A stretch of DNA of 54,411 nucleotides from Sphingobacteriales bacterium. Its GTDB lineage: Bacteria > Bacteroidota > Bacteroidia > Sphingobacteriales > Sphingobacteriaceae. The notes beneath the pieces are model-generated. The model was not told the origin of the DNA, made no database searches, and worked only from the letters and a program-made list of their open reading frames with translations. Made by a program: the position numbers and the translations under genes. Below are positions 45,043 to 54,399 of the stretch, one piece after another. The stretch lies in contig JAATFQ010000098.1 in assembly GCA_015655115.1 (NCBI GenBank), forward strand, positions 1 to 54,411, given 5' to 3'. How positions within the stretch are numbered: position 1 is the first letter of the stretch; the number at the start of each line of letters is the position of its first letter.

Positions 45043-45804
45043 TTAAACAATAATACTCAAGCCATCGTAAGCAAGCTTAATATTTTCAGGCAGTAAAGGC
45101 TCTACATCAGCATGTTTACCTAAATTATGGCTGATATGGGTAAAATATGTAGTCTCTGCTCCAATATCCTTTGCAAAAGCAATCGCCTCATTCAATGTAA
45201 AATGCGAAATATGGTCTTGTACCTGCAACGCATTTACCACTAGTACCTTAGTGCCTCTTATTTTATCAATAGAATGTTGAGGCACAGTCTTCGCATCCGT
45301 AATATAAGTAAAATTACCAATTCTGTATCCCAGGATAGGCAATTTATAATGCATAATATCTAGAGGAGTAATCTCCGTCTCACCTATCCAGAAATTCTGA
45401 TCTGTAAGCGTGTGCATGGCAATTTCAGGAATACCGGGATAATGCCGCTCACTAAAAATATAAGAAAACTCCCGTTTTAAAGCATCCTGAACCCGATCTG
45501 TAGCATAGACAGCAATATTCTTTTTCAGCAGATAATTAAAAGGCCTGATATCATCTAAGCCCGCAATATGATCCTTGTGCTCATGAGTGAATATAATCGC
45601 ATCCAGATCCTTTACGTGCGCTCTCAGCATCTGATACCTAAAGTCTGGCCCGCTGTCAATAACAATTACTTTATCGGACGTTTCCAGCAGAACTGATGTC
45701 CTCAGCCTGTTATCCCTGGGATCATCGGAAGTGCATACTGCACAACCACAACCTATAACAGGAATTCCCTGCGATGTGCCTGTCCCCAGGAATGTAACTC
45801 TCAA
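45043..45804 (-). CDS. MBL-fold metallo-hydrolase, PhnP-like
   Basis: The 253-residue metallo-beta-lactamase-fold protein starts RVTFLGTGTSQGIPVIGCGC and has the metal-binding FTHEHKDHIAGLDD, a later YITDAKT segment and FTHISHNLG near the end. The CGCAVC cysteine cluster near residue 20 is typical of the PhnP-like group, which hydrolyses cyclic phosphate or other phosphodiesters; the true substrate is unknown. The only start in frame is a TTG at 45804, 18 bases behind the expected transcription start. The gene has its own promoter box, and the upstream neighbour is lolA. Confidence 0.85.
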   Translation of the reverse strand: MRVTFLGTGTSQGIPVIGCGCAVCTSDDPRDNRLRTSVLLETSDKVIVIDSGPDFRYQMLRAHVKDLDAIIFTHEHKDHIAGLDDIRPFNYLLKKNIAVYATDRVQDALKREFSYIFSERHYPGIPEIAMHTLTDQNFWIGETEITPLDIMHYKLPILGYRIGNFTYITDAKTVPQHSIDKIRGTKVLVVNALQVQDHISHFTLNEAIAFAKDIGAETTYFTHISHNLGKHADVEPLLPENIKLAYDGLSIIV

Positions 45805-45829
45805 AATAAGGTGGTTAAAGTCATAGAAG

Positions 45830-45837
45830 CAAATATA
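45830..45837 (-). promoter_or_regulatory. Promoter -7 box for the MBL-fold hydrolase gene
   Basis: Minus-strand TATATTTG fits TAnnTTTG in the 36-base gap behind lolA. The predicted leader is about 18 bases long. Confidence 0.5.
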
Positions 45838-45840
45838 CCA

Positions 45841-46491
45841 TTATCTTAAATCTACTACTTCAACTCCCGGATACTTTTTCGCATCGAACGTAAATATTGT
45901 CTCAGCAACCTTCACGTTTGGCGTAAATGCCTTCACGTTATAGGTATATCTGTTGCCATTCTTGTCAAATATTAGTACGTTGGCAATCTGTTGAGCAGCC
46001 TTATCAATGCTCAATCTTATTTTAAAATAAGATTTCTTAGGATCAGTGGGCGACAAGTCGATCATTTGATAAGTTTTCTTCCCTACTTTACGTTCACCGG
46101 TATATAGATTCTTAAACCCATTTTCATAAATGGTGAATATTTTAGCTGGATTAAGTGCATCGCCGCTATTATCGACATTTGCAACCTGCACCTCTTTATC
46201 TTTTTTCAGATACGTCCATTGCGTTTTACCGTCACTGATCAACTCCTGGGCAGTCATACTGACCTTAAACTTATTTTTACTTGACTTTACATATAGAGTA
46301 CCCTGCTGCGTTTCCTTGGTATTCGCCTGCTTATTGTCGAGTGTAAAAGTGAAATCAGTCTTAACAATATCATAAGAGCGGTATTTCTCACTCACATCGG
46401 CTAATATAGCTTTAGCCTTCTCATCAGTCTGTGCATACGAGGCATAACCAACACCAATAAAAGTCAGCCATAACATCAATATCTTTTTCAT
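45841..46491 (-). CDS. lolA: Outer-membrane lipoprotein carrier protein LolA
   Basis: The 216-residue periplasmic protein has a signal peptide (MKKILMLWLTFIGVGYASYA) and the LolA-type half-barrel pattern: AILADVSEKYRSYDIVKTDF, QGTLYVKSSKNKFKVSM, ISDGKTQWTYLKKDKEVQVA and RLSIDKAAQQIANVLIFDKN. LolA ferries lipoproteins from the inner to the outer membrane. It lies 18 bases behind ftsK, a gene pair commonly conserved in Bacteroidota, and both are probably expressed from the ftsK promoter. Confidence 0.9.
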   Translation of the reverse strand: MKKILMLWLTFIGVGYASYAQTDEKAKAILADVSEKYRSYDIVKTDFTFTLDNKQANTKETQQGTLYVKSSKNKFKVSMTAQELISDGKTQWTYLKKDKEVQVANVDNSGDALNPAKIFTIYENGFKNLYTGERKVGKKTYQMIDLSPTDPKKSYFKIRLSIDKAAQQIANVLIFDKNGNRYTYNVKAFTPNVKVAETIFTFDAKKYPGVEVVDLR

Positions 46492-46509
46492 CTTCTCTGT
46501 CTAATTAAA

Positions 46510-49107
46510 TTATTTCTTAAGGTTATCCAAGAACTGTTCCAAAGCATAATCGTCGGGCAGTAACACTTCCCTCGCTTTACTACCCTCAAAGGGTCCAACC
46601 ACACCTGCAGCCTCCAGCTGATCAATGATCCGTCCTGCACGGTTATACCCTAACTTCAGCTTCCGCTGGATCAGGGAGGTAGATCCCTGTTGGTGCATCA
46701 CGATCAAACGGGCAGCATCCTCAAACATACTATCCCTGTCTGACGGGTCAAAATCAGCTTTAGCAGATTCAGCTGCTTCATCCAGGTATTCAGGCAGTTG
46801 GTAAGCTTCAGCATAACCACGCTGGTTACCGATAAATTCAGATATACGATCTACCTCGGGTGTATCCACAAAGGCACACTGTAGCCTGATCAGGTCATTT
46901 CCGGTAGATAACAGCATATCCCCGCGACCAATCAGCTGATCTGCACCACCACTATCCAGAATAGTCCTTGAATCGATCTTGGACAATACCCTGAAAGCAA
47001 GACGTGCCGGGAAATTGGCTTTTATAGTACCCGTAATAATATTCACCGATGGACGCTGTGTGGCCAGTACCAAGTGAATACCTACCGCACGTGCCAGCTG
47101 GGCGAGACGGGCAATCGGTGTTTCCACCTCCTTCCCAGCCGTCATCATCAGGTCGGCAAATTCATCTACCACAAGTACGATATAAGGCAAAAAGCGGTGC
47201 GAATTGTTAGGATTTAACTTACGCTTGATAAACTTATCATTATACTCCTTCAGGTTCCTCACCTGTGCATCCTTCAACAGATCATAACGCTGATCCATCT
47301 CTATACACAAGGAGTTGAGGGTATTGATTACTTTTTTAGTATCGGTAATAATTGCATCAGCCTCACCAGGAAGCTTAGCCAGGAAATGCCGTTCAATCTT
47401 ATTAAACAGCGTAAGCTCCACCTTTTTAGGGTCGACCAAAACAAACTTCAGCTGTGAAGGATGTTTTTTATACAGCAAGGAAACCAGGATCGCATTAATA
47501 CCGACCGACTTACCTTGCCCTGTTGCTCCTGCAACCAGTAAATGAGGCATCTTGGCCAGATCAGCAATATAAACCTCATTGGAAATGGTTTTACCAAGGG
47601 CAATAGGCAGATCATAATCTGTTTTCTGGAATTTCTCCGTCGCCAGTATACTGCGCATTGAAACCATCTCAGGATGCATATTCGGCACCTCTATACCTAT
47701 CGTTCCTTTTCCGGGCATTGGTGCAATAATACGGATTCCCAATGCAGCCAGACTCAGGGCAATATCATCTTCCAGATTTTTGATCTTGGAAATCCTTATG
47801 CCCGGGGCAGGAATAATTTCATAGAGGGTAACTGTGGGACCTATTGTTGCTTTAATCTTATCAATTTCAATATTGTAATGATTAAGCGTCTCTACAATTT
47901 TATTCTTATTGGCCTCCAGCTCATCTGCATTAACAGAGATCTTGTTAGATCCATAGTTCTCCAGTAAATCCAGACCGGGATATTTATAGCTCGCCAGATC
48001 AAGTGTAGGGTCATAATTCCCGAATTGCTCCACCAGCTCCTCAGATTTTTTCTCCTCTTCACTTTTCTCGATCGTTAACTGTGGTTCGGGCTTAACATCC
48101 TCATAAACAATTTCCTCAATAGGCGCTACCACCGGAGAGAGGATAATTGGCGCATTCATCAGGTTTTCCAGATTTGGGCGTACCGGAACGATCGCTTCTT
48201 CTGCAATCTTCTCCTCAAAACGACTGGGAGTAAGGACAATATTCTGCTCTCTTTTCTTTTGATCCCTGAGTTTATCATTCAGTGTAAACTCTACCTGGGC
48301 CGGCATAGCATTAAATTCCGGTTCCGGCCGCTGAGGTACATGCTGAACATTGCCTGTTAAAGACTCATCTTCAACCAACTCTTCATCTGTCAAAACCAGT
48401 TCTTCTTTTCTTTTACGCTCAGGCAGTTTAAAATCTATATTGTAAGCTACAATCAGGATCGAAAGTCCGAGGAAAGCAAGCAGCCCGCCCACACCTGTAA
48501 TACCTACCTGTGCTACTAATAATTTATTAGACCAATAGCCTATTTCCCCTTCGAGAAAGTGTGGTGCATCGAGAAAAAAAGAATGTAAAAACCCGAAAGT
48601 GAGCGACAAATAAAGCAGAAAAAACAGGCTATAGCCTAAAGTTTTCTCTACCGCGAATATCTTTACCTTAAACAGCAGGCGATAACCAAATACAAAGAAT
48701 ACAAAAACAAATAAAAAAGAAGCAACACCGAACCATTCATAAATAAACTGGTGCGCTAATAAGGCACCGAACTTACCCAACCAGTTTTGCACCACAACAG
48801 GAATATTATGCTGCTGCAACTCCTCAATAGTTTTAAAGAGGTTGCTCCATCCACCATTCGCGTCGATCACATAACTATAATCATCCTGCCAGGTAAACAA
48901 ATAAGAGGTAAAAGCTACCAAAAAATAGATAGCAAGAATCAAAAAGAACAAACCTGCAATCTTTATCACGCGGCCATCCTGAAAATTCAGTGACGGCAAA
49001 CGCTCAAATCTCTCTTTTGGTTCCTGGTATGAAGCTTTGGAAGCGGGCTTCCCCCCATATTCGTTTTTGAATGAATTAGCTTTAAATTGGTTTCCCTTTA
49101 CCGGCAT
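46510..49107 (-). CDS. ftsK: DNA translocase FtsK/SpoIIIE
   Basis: The 865-residue protein has an N-terminal membrane domain with about four helices (50-230), a charged linker (about 235-370), the FtsK alpha/beta motor with Walker A in AGATGQGKSVG (K533), Walker B in VLVVDEFADLMM and the LATQRPSVNIITG motif. A gamma winged-helix domain follows at the end (about 790-855, TSLIQRKLKLGYNRAGRIID). It pumps chromosome ends through the division septum and directs dimer resolution. The length is normal for Bacteroidota. Confidence 0.96.
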   Translation of the reverse strand: MPVKGNQFKANSFKNEYGGKPASKASYQEPKERFERLPSLNFQDGRVIKIAGLFFLILAIYFLVAFTSYLFTWQDDYSYVIDANGGWSNLFKTIEELQQHNIPVVVQNWLGKFGALLAHQFIYEWFGVASFLFVFVFFVFGYRLLFKVKIFAVEKTLGYSLFFLLYLSLTFGFLHSFFLDAPHFLEGEIGYWSNKLLVAQVGITGVGGLLAFLGLSILIVAYNIDFKLPERKRKEELVLTDEELVEDESLTGNVQHVPQRPEPEFNAMPAQVEFTLNDKLRDQKKREQNIVLTPSRFEEKIAEEAIVPVRPNLENLMNAPIILSPVVAPIEEIVYEDVKPEPQLTIEKSEEEKKSEELVEQFGNYDPTLDLASYKYPGLDLLENYGSNKISVNADELEANKNKIVETLNHYNIEIDKIKATIGPTVTLYEIIPAPGIRISKIKNLEDDIALSLAALGIRIIAPMPGKGTIGIEVPNMHPEMVSMRSILATEKFQKTDYDLPIALGKTISNEVYIADLAKMPHLLVAGATGQGKSVGINAILVSLLYKKHPSQLKFVLVDPKKVELTLFNKIERHFLAKLPGEADAIITDTKKVINTLNSLCIEMDQRYDLLKDAQVRNLKEYNDKFIKRKLNPNNSHRFLPYIVLVVDEFADLMMTAGKEVETPIARLAQLARAVGIHLVLATQRPSVNIITGTIKANFPARLAFRVLSKIDSRTILDSGGADQLIGRGDMLLSTGNDLIRLQCAFVDTPEVDRISEFIGNQRGYAEAYQLPEYLDEAAESAKADFDPSDRDSMFEDAARLIVMHQQGSTSLIQRKLKLGYNRAGRIIDQLEAAGVVGPFEGSKAREVLLPDDYALEQFLDNLKK

Positions 49108-49135
49108 TTTTATTATTCTGTTTTTTAATAGACAA

Positions 49136-49143
49136 CAAATATA
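49136..49143 (-). promoter_or_regulatory. Promoter -7 box for ftsK-lolA
   Basis: Minus-strand TATATTTG fits TAnnTTTG, 29 bases before the ftsK ATG, so the leader would be about 22 bases. Confidence 0.5.
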
Positions 49144-49199
49144 AAATATAAAACGTATGTGCCGCCCTATTCCCTTTTACAAAACGATATAATTCGATA

Positions 49200-49421
49200 T
49201 TATAAATCCCAAATATGTAGTCTAATCCGCTTAATATAATGACGGATATCCAATACCAACCCTGCCATCATGTAAAAAACAATAGGAAAACCTACTGCAA
49301 GAAATGATGAATAAATAAAGAAAAGCCTTATTTTTGAAGTAGACATATTTAGTCGCTCTGCGAGATAAGTGCAAACCCCAAAACTTCTTTTTTCGAAGAA
49401 GGTTACTATACGCTGAAACAT
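49200..49421 (-). CDS. PspC-domain small membrane protein
   Basis: The 73-residue protein matches the PspC domain: FGVCTYLAERLNMSTSKIRL is the conserved N-terminal helix pair, followed by a membrane helix (FIYSSFLAVGFPIVFYMMAG). PspC-like proteins are linked to envelope stress responses and to the anti-sigma or regulator role of PspC in proteobacteria; the job of this short stand-alone form is unclear. It starts one base behind the DUF2851 stop, so the two are co-transcribed. Confidence 0.82.
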   Translation of the reverse strand: MFQRIVTFFEKRSFGVCTYLAERLNMSTSKIRLFFIYSSFLAVGFPIVFYMMAGLVLDIRHYIKRIRLHIWDL

Positions 49422-49422
49422 C

Positions 49423-50703
49423 TTATTGAGTTAAAATTTTATTTCCTATGATACAATTTAGGCATTTTTTCTGATTACAATAGCTTTTATTTAAATGTAA
49501 TAACGATTGCGAATCATAAGCAGTTTTAATCGTTATCCCACTAGCTGCATATTGACGGATTATAGCATTTTGCTCCGCAGGTATCTGCCGCAATAATGAC
49601 AAAGCCCTATCTATTAACTGAGGCTGATCCATGCTCTTCCCATAACTATACAGGACAAGACATACCGTATTAATGATCAGGCTGTCTACGGATTGACGGC
49701 CAGTATTCACTTCCATATGCTGTACCTCTTTATCAAAATGAAAATGACTTTCCCAGTATTCGTTTACGGCCAACGGTTTAAATAACACCCTCAGTTCGTG
49801 CAGTTCTTTACCTTCCAGTACTAACGCAAAAAAATGATTTTTATGCAAAAATAATGCCGCCAATTGTGCGATCCTGCGCGCCGGGAAATTATTTGGCCTC
49901 ATCCTTAAGAATTTCCACAATGAAACATCTATGGGGCGCAGCTCATATTTTTTCTTTAAAAAATTATACTCTGCTTTGAGCTCCCTGGGATATTGATCTT
50001 TAAAATCCTGGTTCAGAAATCCTGCCTGGCCAAATAACAAGGCCTCTACCTGCAACGCATGGTCGCGGTGTTTTAACAACAGCATAGCCGAAAGGGAATT
50101 GGCCAGCATTTCAAAAGGTACTGCATTTACCCCAAATCCGAAGTTTCGCATCAGTAAATAATAAAAGGTTTCATTCCAGTGATTCCGGTTCTGAACAGAT
50201 TTTTCTACTACTGCTATACACTTCTCCTCGAAACGTTCCAGGATTACCCTTCCCAGCATTTTGTCGATATACTCTTGCCCTACTCCGTTAATTTGCGGCG
50301 CACATGGAAAGCAATTCCTTTCATTAAGTAAACGGAGATAATTATGTACCAGTTTTTCTGGTAACAAGTCCTTTAGTACCAGTACCGGAATTAATGTCCC
50401 ATCTGTCCGGTATACCGCAAAATCATCAATATAAACCGCATGCAAGATCACCGTATCATAAGACTTATCAAGATGGTGTCCATGCAAAACCCAGTCAGAC
50501 GACCGGATATGGATCTCTATATTGCCCAGCCAAACAGTAGGGCCGATTTTTAATTTGGCTAAACTAAAATCCGGCCCCGCATTTGTATTCGGTTTCCCCT
50601 GGTCTATGATTTGCAGGTCACTTCCATCAGTACAACAGATATTTCTCTGAGTAAGCAGCCTGAACTGCCAGATATAATGTAAGAAATGTTCGGTAAATTG
50701 CAT
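49423..50703 (-). CDS. DUF2851 family protein
   Basis: The 426-residue protein belongs to DUF2851, a Bacteroidota family of unknown function. Conserved-looking stretches are FLHYIWQFRLLTQRNICCTD, GPTVWLGNIEIHIRSSDWVL (with HGHHLDKSYDTVILHAVY) and LLMRNFGFGVNAVPFEMLAN. The C-terminal CNQKKCLNC has closely spaced cysteines that could bind metal. The GNIEIHIRSSDW portion resembles a nuclease-like fold, but I would not assign an activity. It is followed directly by the PspC gene. Confidence 0.85.
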   Translation of the reverse strand: MQFTEHFLHYIWQFRLLTQRNICCTDGSDLQIIDQGKPNTNAGPDFSLAKLKIGPTVWLGNIEIHIRSSDWVLHGHHLDKSYDTVILHAVYIDDFAVYRTDGTLIPVLVLKDLLPEKLVHNYLRLLNERNCFPCAPQINGVGQEYIDKMLGRVILERFEEKCIAVVEKSVQNRNHWNETFYYLLMRNFGFGVNAVPFEMLANSLSAMLLLKHRDHALQVEALLFGQAGFLNQDFKDQYPRELKAEYNFLKKKYELRPIDVSLWKFLRMRPNNFPARRIAQLAALFLHKNHFFALVLEGKELHELRVLFKPLAVNEYWESHFHFDKEVQHMEVNTGRQSVDSLIINTVCLVLYSYGKSMDQPQLIDRALSLLRQIPAEQNAIIRQYAASGITIKTAYDSQSLLHLNKSYCNQKKCLNCIIGNKILTQ

Positions 50704-50827
50704 CCCGCAATTTAACCGTAAAGAATTTATTACACAAATAAAACACTATAAATCTTAAAGGTGTAACTAAATTTCTCTACAAGCTTATTTTTTCATAAAT
50801 TTATACTATGCATTTTATAAAATGATG

Positions 50828-51658
50828 CTACAGTAGATTTGCCTTCTCCAGTATCTCTTCCATCTCAACCTGCATTTTCAAAGCCTCTTCTCTCGCTTTT
50901 TCTGCAAAATCTGCACCATTGCCAGCATAAATAATACTTCTTGCAGCATTGATCAATAACCCACAACTATCATTTAATCCGTATTCACAGACAGCAGACA
51001 GGCTTCCACCTTGTGCACCAACACCCGGGACAAGTAAAAAATGATCAGGGGCCAGTGTCCTGATATTGGCAAACTCGGCCGGCATAGTAGCACCAACTAC
51101 GTACATCATCTGATCGCTTGTTGCCCATGACGAAGAAATCCTGATCACCTCCTCATAAAGTTTACCATTAGCTGTGTTCTGCAACTGAAAATCATTGTGC
51201 CCTGCATTAGACGTCAATGCGAGTAAGATAACCCATTTATCAGCATGTGTTAAAAACGGGCTTACAGAATCCTTGCCCATATAGGGGGCAACGGTAACAG
51301 AATCAAAGCTCATACCTGATTTTTCCTCGTTAAAAAAAGCATCGGCATACATGGCAGAGGTGTTACCTATATCCCCTCTTTTGGCGTCTGCTATAGTAAA
51401 AATACCACTGGGGATATATTTCCAGGTTTTTAGCAGGCTGTCCCAGCCCTTTAAACCACGCGATTCATAAAAAGCAGTATTTGGCTTATAGGCTACACAG
51501 ATATCTTTTGTGGCATCAATAATTTGTTTATTAAACTCAAATATCGGATCTTCATATTCCAATAGATGTTTTGGCAGGTTTTCCATCACAGGGTCAAGAC
51601 CTATACACAAAAATGATTTTTTTAATTTTATCTGTTCAAATAGTTGCTTTTTATTCAT
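50828..51658 (-). CDS. pyrF: Orotidine-5'-phosphate decarboxylase, type 2
   Basis: The 276-residue protein converts OMP to UMP, the last step of de novo pyrimidine synthesis. Type 2 features are [15 protein letters not shown] near the start, the catalytic lysine in [32 protein letters not shown] and the phosphate-binding [13 protein letters not shown]. The length and motifs are complete. A near-match -7 box (minus-strand CATATTTG, one mismatch) lies at 51677-51684. The gene is divergent from rho. Confidence 0.95.
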   Translation of the reverse strand: MNKKQLFEQIKLKKSFLCIGLDPVMENLPKHLLEYEDPIFEFNKQIIDATKDICVAYKPNTAFYESRGLKGWDSLLKTWKYIPSGIFTIADAKRGDIGNTSAMYADAFFNEEKSGMSFDSVTVAPYMGKDSVSPFLTHADKWVILLALTSNAGHNDFQLQNTANGKLYEEVIRISSSWATSDQMMYVVGATMPAEFANIRTLAPDHFLLVPGVGAQGGSLSAVCEYGLNDSCGLLINAARSIIYAGNGADFAEKAREEALKMQVEMEEILEKANLL

Positions 51659-51927
51659 TATAGCTTAGATTTCGTGCAAATATGACAATTTTTACATCAA
51701 TTTTTCAGACAGAGTTTTACACACTCTGAGTAATTTATTCATAACAATTTCAATTTCTCTTGGAGATTAATTTTAAAATACATACAATTGCAACATAATT
51801 CTCTAAAGTTTATCTGATCACACCAGAAAAATCCCATACAATTTGTCCTTTTTTTATTTACATATTGCATTTTTTGCTTTGATTGGCTGATAAACACTTT
51901 TATAAAAAATTTCTCTACACCCACATA

Positions 51928-53652
51928 ATGTTTAACAAAACAGAATTAAATGAAAAACTCACTGCTGAATTGCGGGAGTTAGCAAAATCTCAAGGTATCC
52001 TAAATGCTGATGATTTGCGCAAGGCCGAATTGGTTGAAGTTATTCACCAGATCAGCGAGCAACAAAACCAACAGGATAATGCTCCTGCAGAAGAAACTGC
52101 AGCAGTGAAAGATACTGTAAAACCGGGTCCGGTAAAAGTTGCTAAACCAAAATCAGCGAAAATCAATACTGCTGAAAAACCACTTAGAAAAAGAGTGCGT
52201 ATCAACAAAGATGAACCTGAAGCTCCTTCAACAACCCCGAACAACTTTAACAGGGCATCATTGTTTGATACACCTGCCGCTGAAGAACCTGCACAGGAAC
52301 CTATACAGGCTCCCCAAGCGATCGAAACTGAATCGGCGGTTACAGCAGAACAACCAACAAAAGAAGCTGCCACTGCTATCGAAAAGAGGGAACAGACAAA
52401 TGTTGCTGCACAGCCGAATACTGTAAATGGCGAATTGAGGAAAGCCAAGCCTGTAAGAGATGACAACAGGCCGAAAAATCCCAATAACGGTAACAATGGC
52501 GCCAAGCAAAACGAAAATAGCTATTCCAACCTGGATTTCGACAATACGATTACCAATGAAGGCGTACTGGAAATCATGCCTGATGGCTATGGCTTCCTGA
52601 GATCGGCCGATTATAATTACCTTTCATCACCTGATGATATTTATGTATCACAATCGCAAATCAAACTATTCGGTTTAAAAACAGGTGATACCGTTAAAGG
52701 CAGTATCCGCCCTCCTAAAGAAGGCGAGAAATATTTCCCTCTGGTAAGGGTAGAAACTATCAATGGCAGGTTACCTGCAGATGTGCGTGACCGTGTTCCT
52801 TTTGATTACCTTACGCCACTTTTCCCTACAGAAAGATTAAACTTGTTTACAGAATCCAACAACTACTCTACGCGTATTATCGACTTGTTTACCCCGATAG
52901 GTAAAGGTCAGCGTGGTTTAATTGTTGCACAGCCTAAAACCGGTAAAACAAACCTGCTGAAAGAAGTAGCGAATGCTATTGCTAAAAACCATCCTGAAGT
53001 ATACCTGATCATATTGCTGATTGATGAGCGTCCGGAAGAGGTAACAGATATGGCAAGAAGTGTACGTGCGGAAGTAATTGCTTCTACATTTGATTAACCT
53101 GCTGAGAGACATGTTAAAATTGCCAATATCGTACTTGAAAAAGCAAAACGCCTGGTAGAATGTGGCCATGATGTGGTTATCCTGCTGGATTCAATTACCC
53201 GTCTGGCACGCGCTTATAACACGACTGCCCCTGCTTCAGGTAAAATCTTGTCTGGTGGTGTTGATGCCAACGCTTTACACAAACCGAAACGATTCTTTGG
53301 TGCTGCACGTAACATTGAAAAAGGTGGATCTTTAACCATTCTTGCTACTGCACTGACAGATACAGGATCGAAAATGGACGAGGTGATCTTTGAAGAGTTT
53401 AAAGGTACGGGTAACATGGAGCTGCAGCTGGATCGTAAATTGTCTAACAAACGTATTTTCCCTGCTATCGATATTACTGCTTCAAGCACACGCCGTGATG
53501 ATTTACTGCATGACAGAGATACACTGCAAAGAGTATGGATACTACGTAACCACCTGGCAGATATGAACGCTCAGGAAGCAATGGAATTTGTTCAGGCACA
53601 AATAAGGAACACCAAAACAAATGAGGAGTTCTTAATTTCTATGAACAGCTAA
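51928..53652 (+). pseudogene. rho: Transcription termination factor Rho, interrupted by in-frame TAA at codon 390
   Basis: The frame from the ATG at 51928 to the TAA at 53650 spans 574 codons and is broken only by a TAA at 53095-53097. Before it are the Rho N-terminal domain (1-50), a long low-complexity insert rich in Ala, Glu, Pro and Asn (about 50-205), the cold-shock RNA-binding domain (about 210-280, [20 protein letters not shown]), and the motor with Walker A QPKTGKTN and [11 protein letters not shown]. The break falls in VIASTFD-stop-PAERHV; other Rho proteins, including E. coli, have FDEPASRHV, so GAA became TAA. After it are Walker B ([16 protein letters not shown]), [20 protein letters not shown] and GTGNMEL. 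A 389-residue product could not hydrolyse ATP. The pssA gene follows 6 bases later. Confidence 0.93.
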
Positions 53653-53658
53653 ATCCAA

Positions 53659-54354
53659 ATGAAAAGACACATTCCTAATGCATTAACTTGCGCCAACCTG
53701 CTTTCGGGCTGTATTGGTGTGGTTTTTGCATTTAAAGGCGAATTAAATGTTGCAGCTTACGCTGTATTGCTATCGGGGATATTTGATTTCTTTGATGGTT
53801 TTATTGCGAGGCTGCTTCATGTTAAGTCTGCCATAGGCAAGGAGCTGGATTCTTTGGCTGATATGGTCAGCTTTGGTGTTTTGCCAGGAGTAGTAATGTT
53901 CCAGTTATTAGCAGAGAGCAGCTTTTCTTCGCCATACCTGCCATATCTGGGTTTTTTAATCACTATATTTTCTGCATTGCGACTGGCAAAGTTCAATATA
54001 GATACGCGGCAGACGGAAGATTTCATAGGGCTGAATACACCGATGAATACTTTGTTTATTGTGTCGCTGCCTTTTATTCAGAAGGACTATCCAGGAATGA
54101 TCAATTCATCCATATTGTTAATTGCGATCACAGTAGTCATGAGCCTGTTACTAGTGAGTGAAATAAAAATATTCTCATTAAAATTCGGGTCACTGGACTG
54201 GGCAGGGAATAAGATCAAGTATATCTTTTTATTGATTTCAGCGGTACTGATTGCTTTTTTTAAATTTACCGCCATTCCTTTTGTTCTGGTCATTTATATC
54301 TGCACCTCATTCCTGCACTTTGGTAGCCAACAGCAAGATCAACCTAAGCCATAA
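53659..54354 (+). CDS. pssA: CDP-diacylglycerol--serine O-phosphatidyltransferase
   Basis: The 231-residue inner-membrane enzyme makes phosphatidylserine from CDP-diacylglycerol and serine, the step toward phosphatidylethanolamine. It has the CDP-alcohol phosphotransferase signature DG-x2-AR-x8-G-x3-D-x3-D (starting at FDFFDGFIARLLH and ending in LDSLADMVSFG) and about seven membrane helices. The NALTCANLLSGCIGVVFAF opening is typical of the family. It lies 6 bases behind the rho frame and would share its transcript, followed by a terminator. Confidence 0.93.
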   Translation: MKRHIPNALTCANLLSGCIGVVFAFKGELNVAAYAVLLSGIFDFFDGFIARLLHVKSAIGKELDSLADMVSFGVLPGVVMFQLLAESSFSSPYLPYLGFLITIFSALRLAKFNIDTRQTEDFIGLNTPMNTLFIVSLPFIQKDYPGMINSSILLIAITVVMSLLLVSEIKIFSLKFGSLDWAGNKIKYIFLLISAVLIAFFKFTAIPFVLVIYICTSFLHFGSQQQDQPKP

Positions 54355-54357
54355 AAA

Positions 54358-54399
54358 AGATTATAGCCTAAAATTATTTTAAGCTATAATCTCTTATAA
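54358..54399 (+). terminator. Intrinsic terminator after pssA
   Basis: A stem of AGATTATAGC (54358-54367) with GCTATAATCT (54383-54392), extended inward by TAAAAT/ATTTTA with one mismatch, is followed by CTTATAATCTTTTTT. It begins 3 bases after the pssA stop and ends the rho-pssA transcript. Confidence 0.7.

Noticed and set aside
50811..50824. Palindrome CATTTTATAAAATG just downstream of pyrF
   Set aside because: Short, AT-only core, no T-run in the right place; could be chance in this composition.
51739..51924. A 61-codon minus-strand frame in the pyrF-rho gap
   Set aside because: Biased AT-rich composition, no family resemblance and no start signal; it overlaps the rho promoter region.
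52044..52505. A 153-codon minus-strand open frame opposite the rho insert
   Set aside because: It is the complement of the low-complexity Rho insert; the Ser/Ala/Phe-rich translation is a shadow of Ala/Glu/Lys codons and has no recognisable domain.
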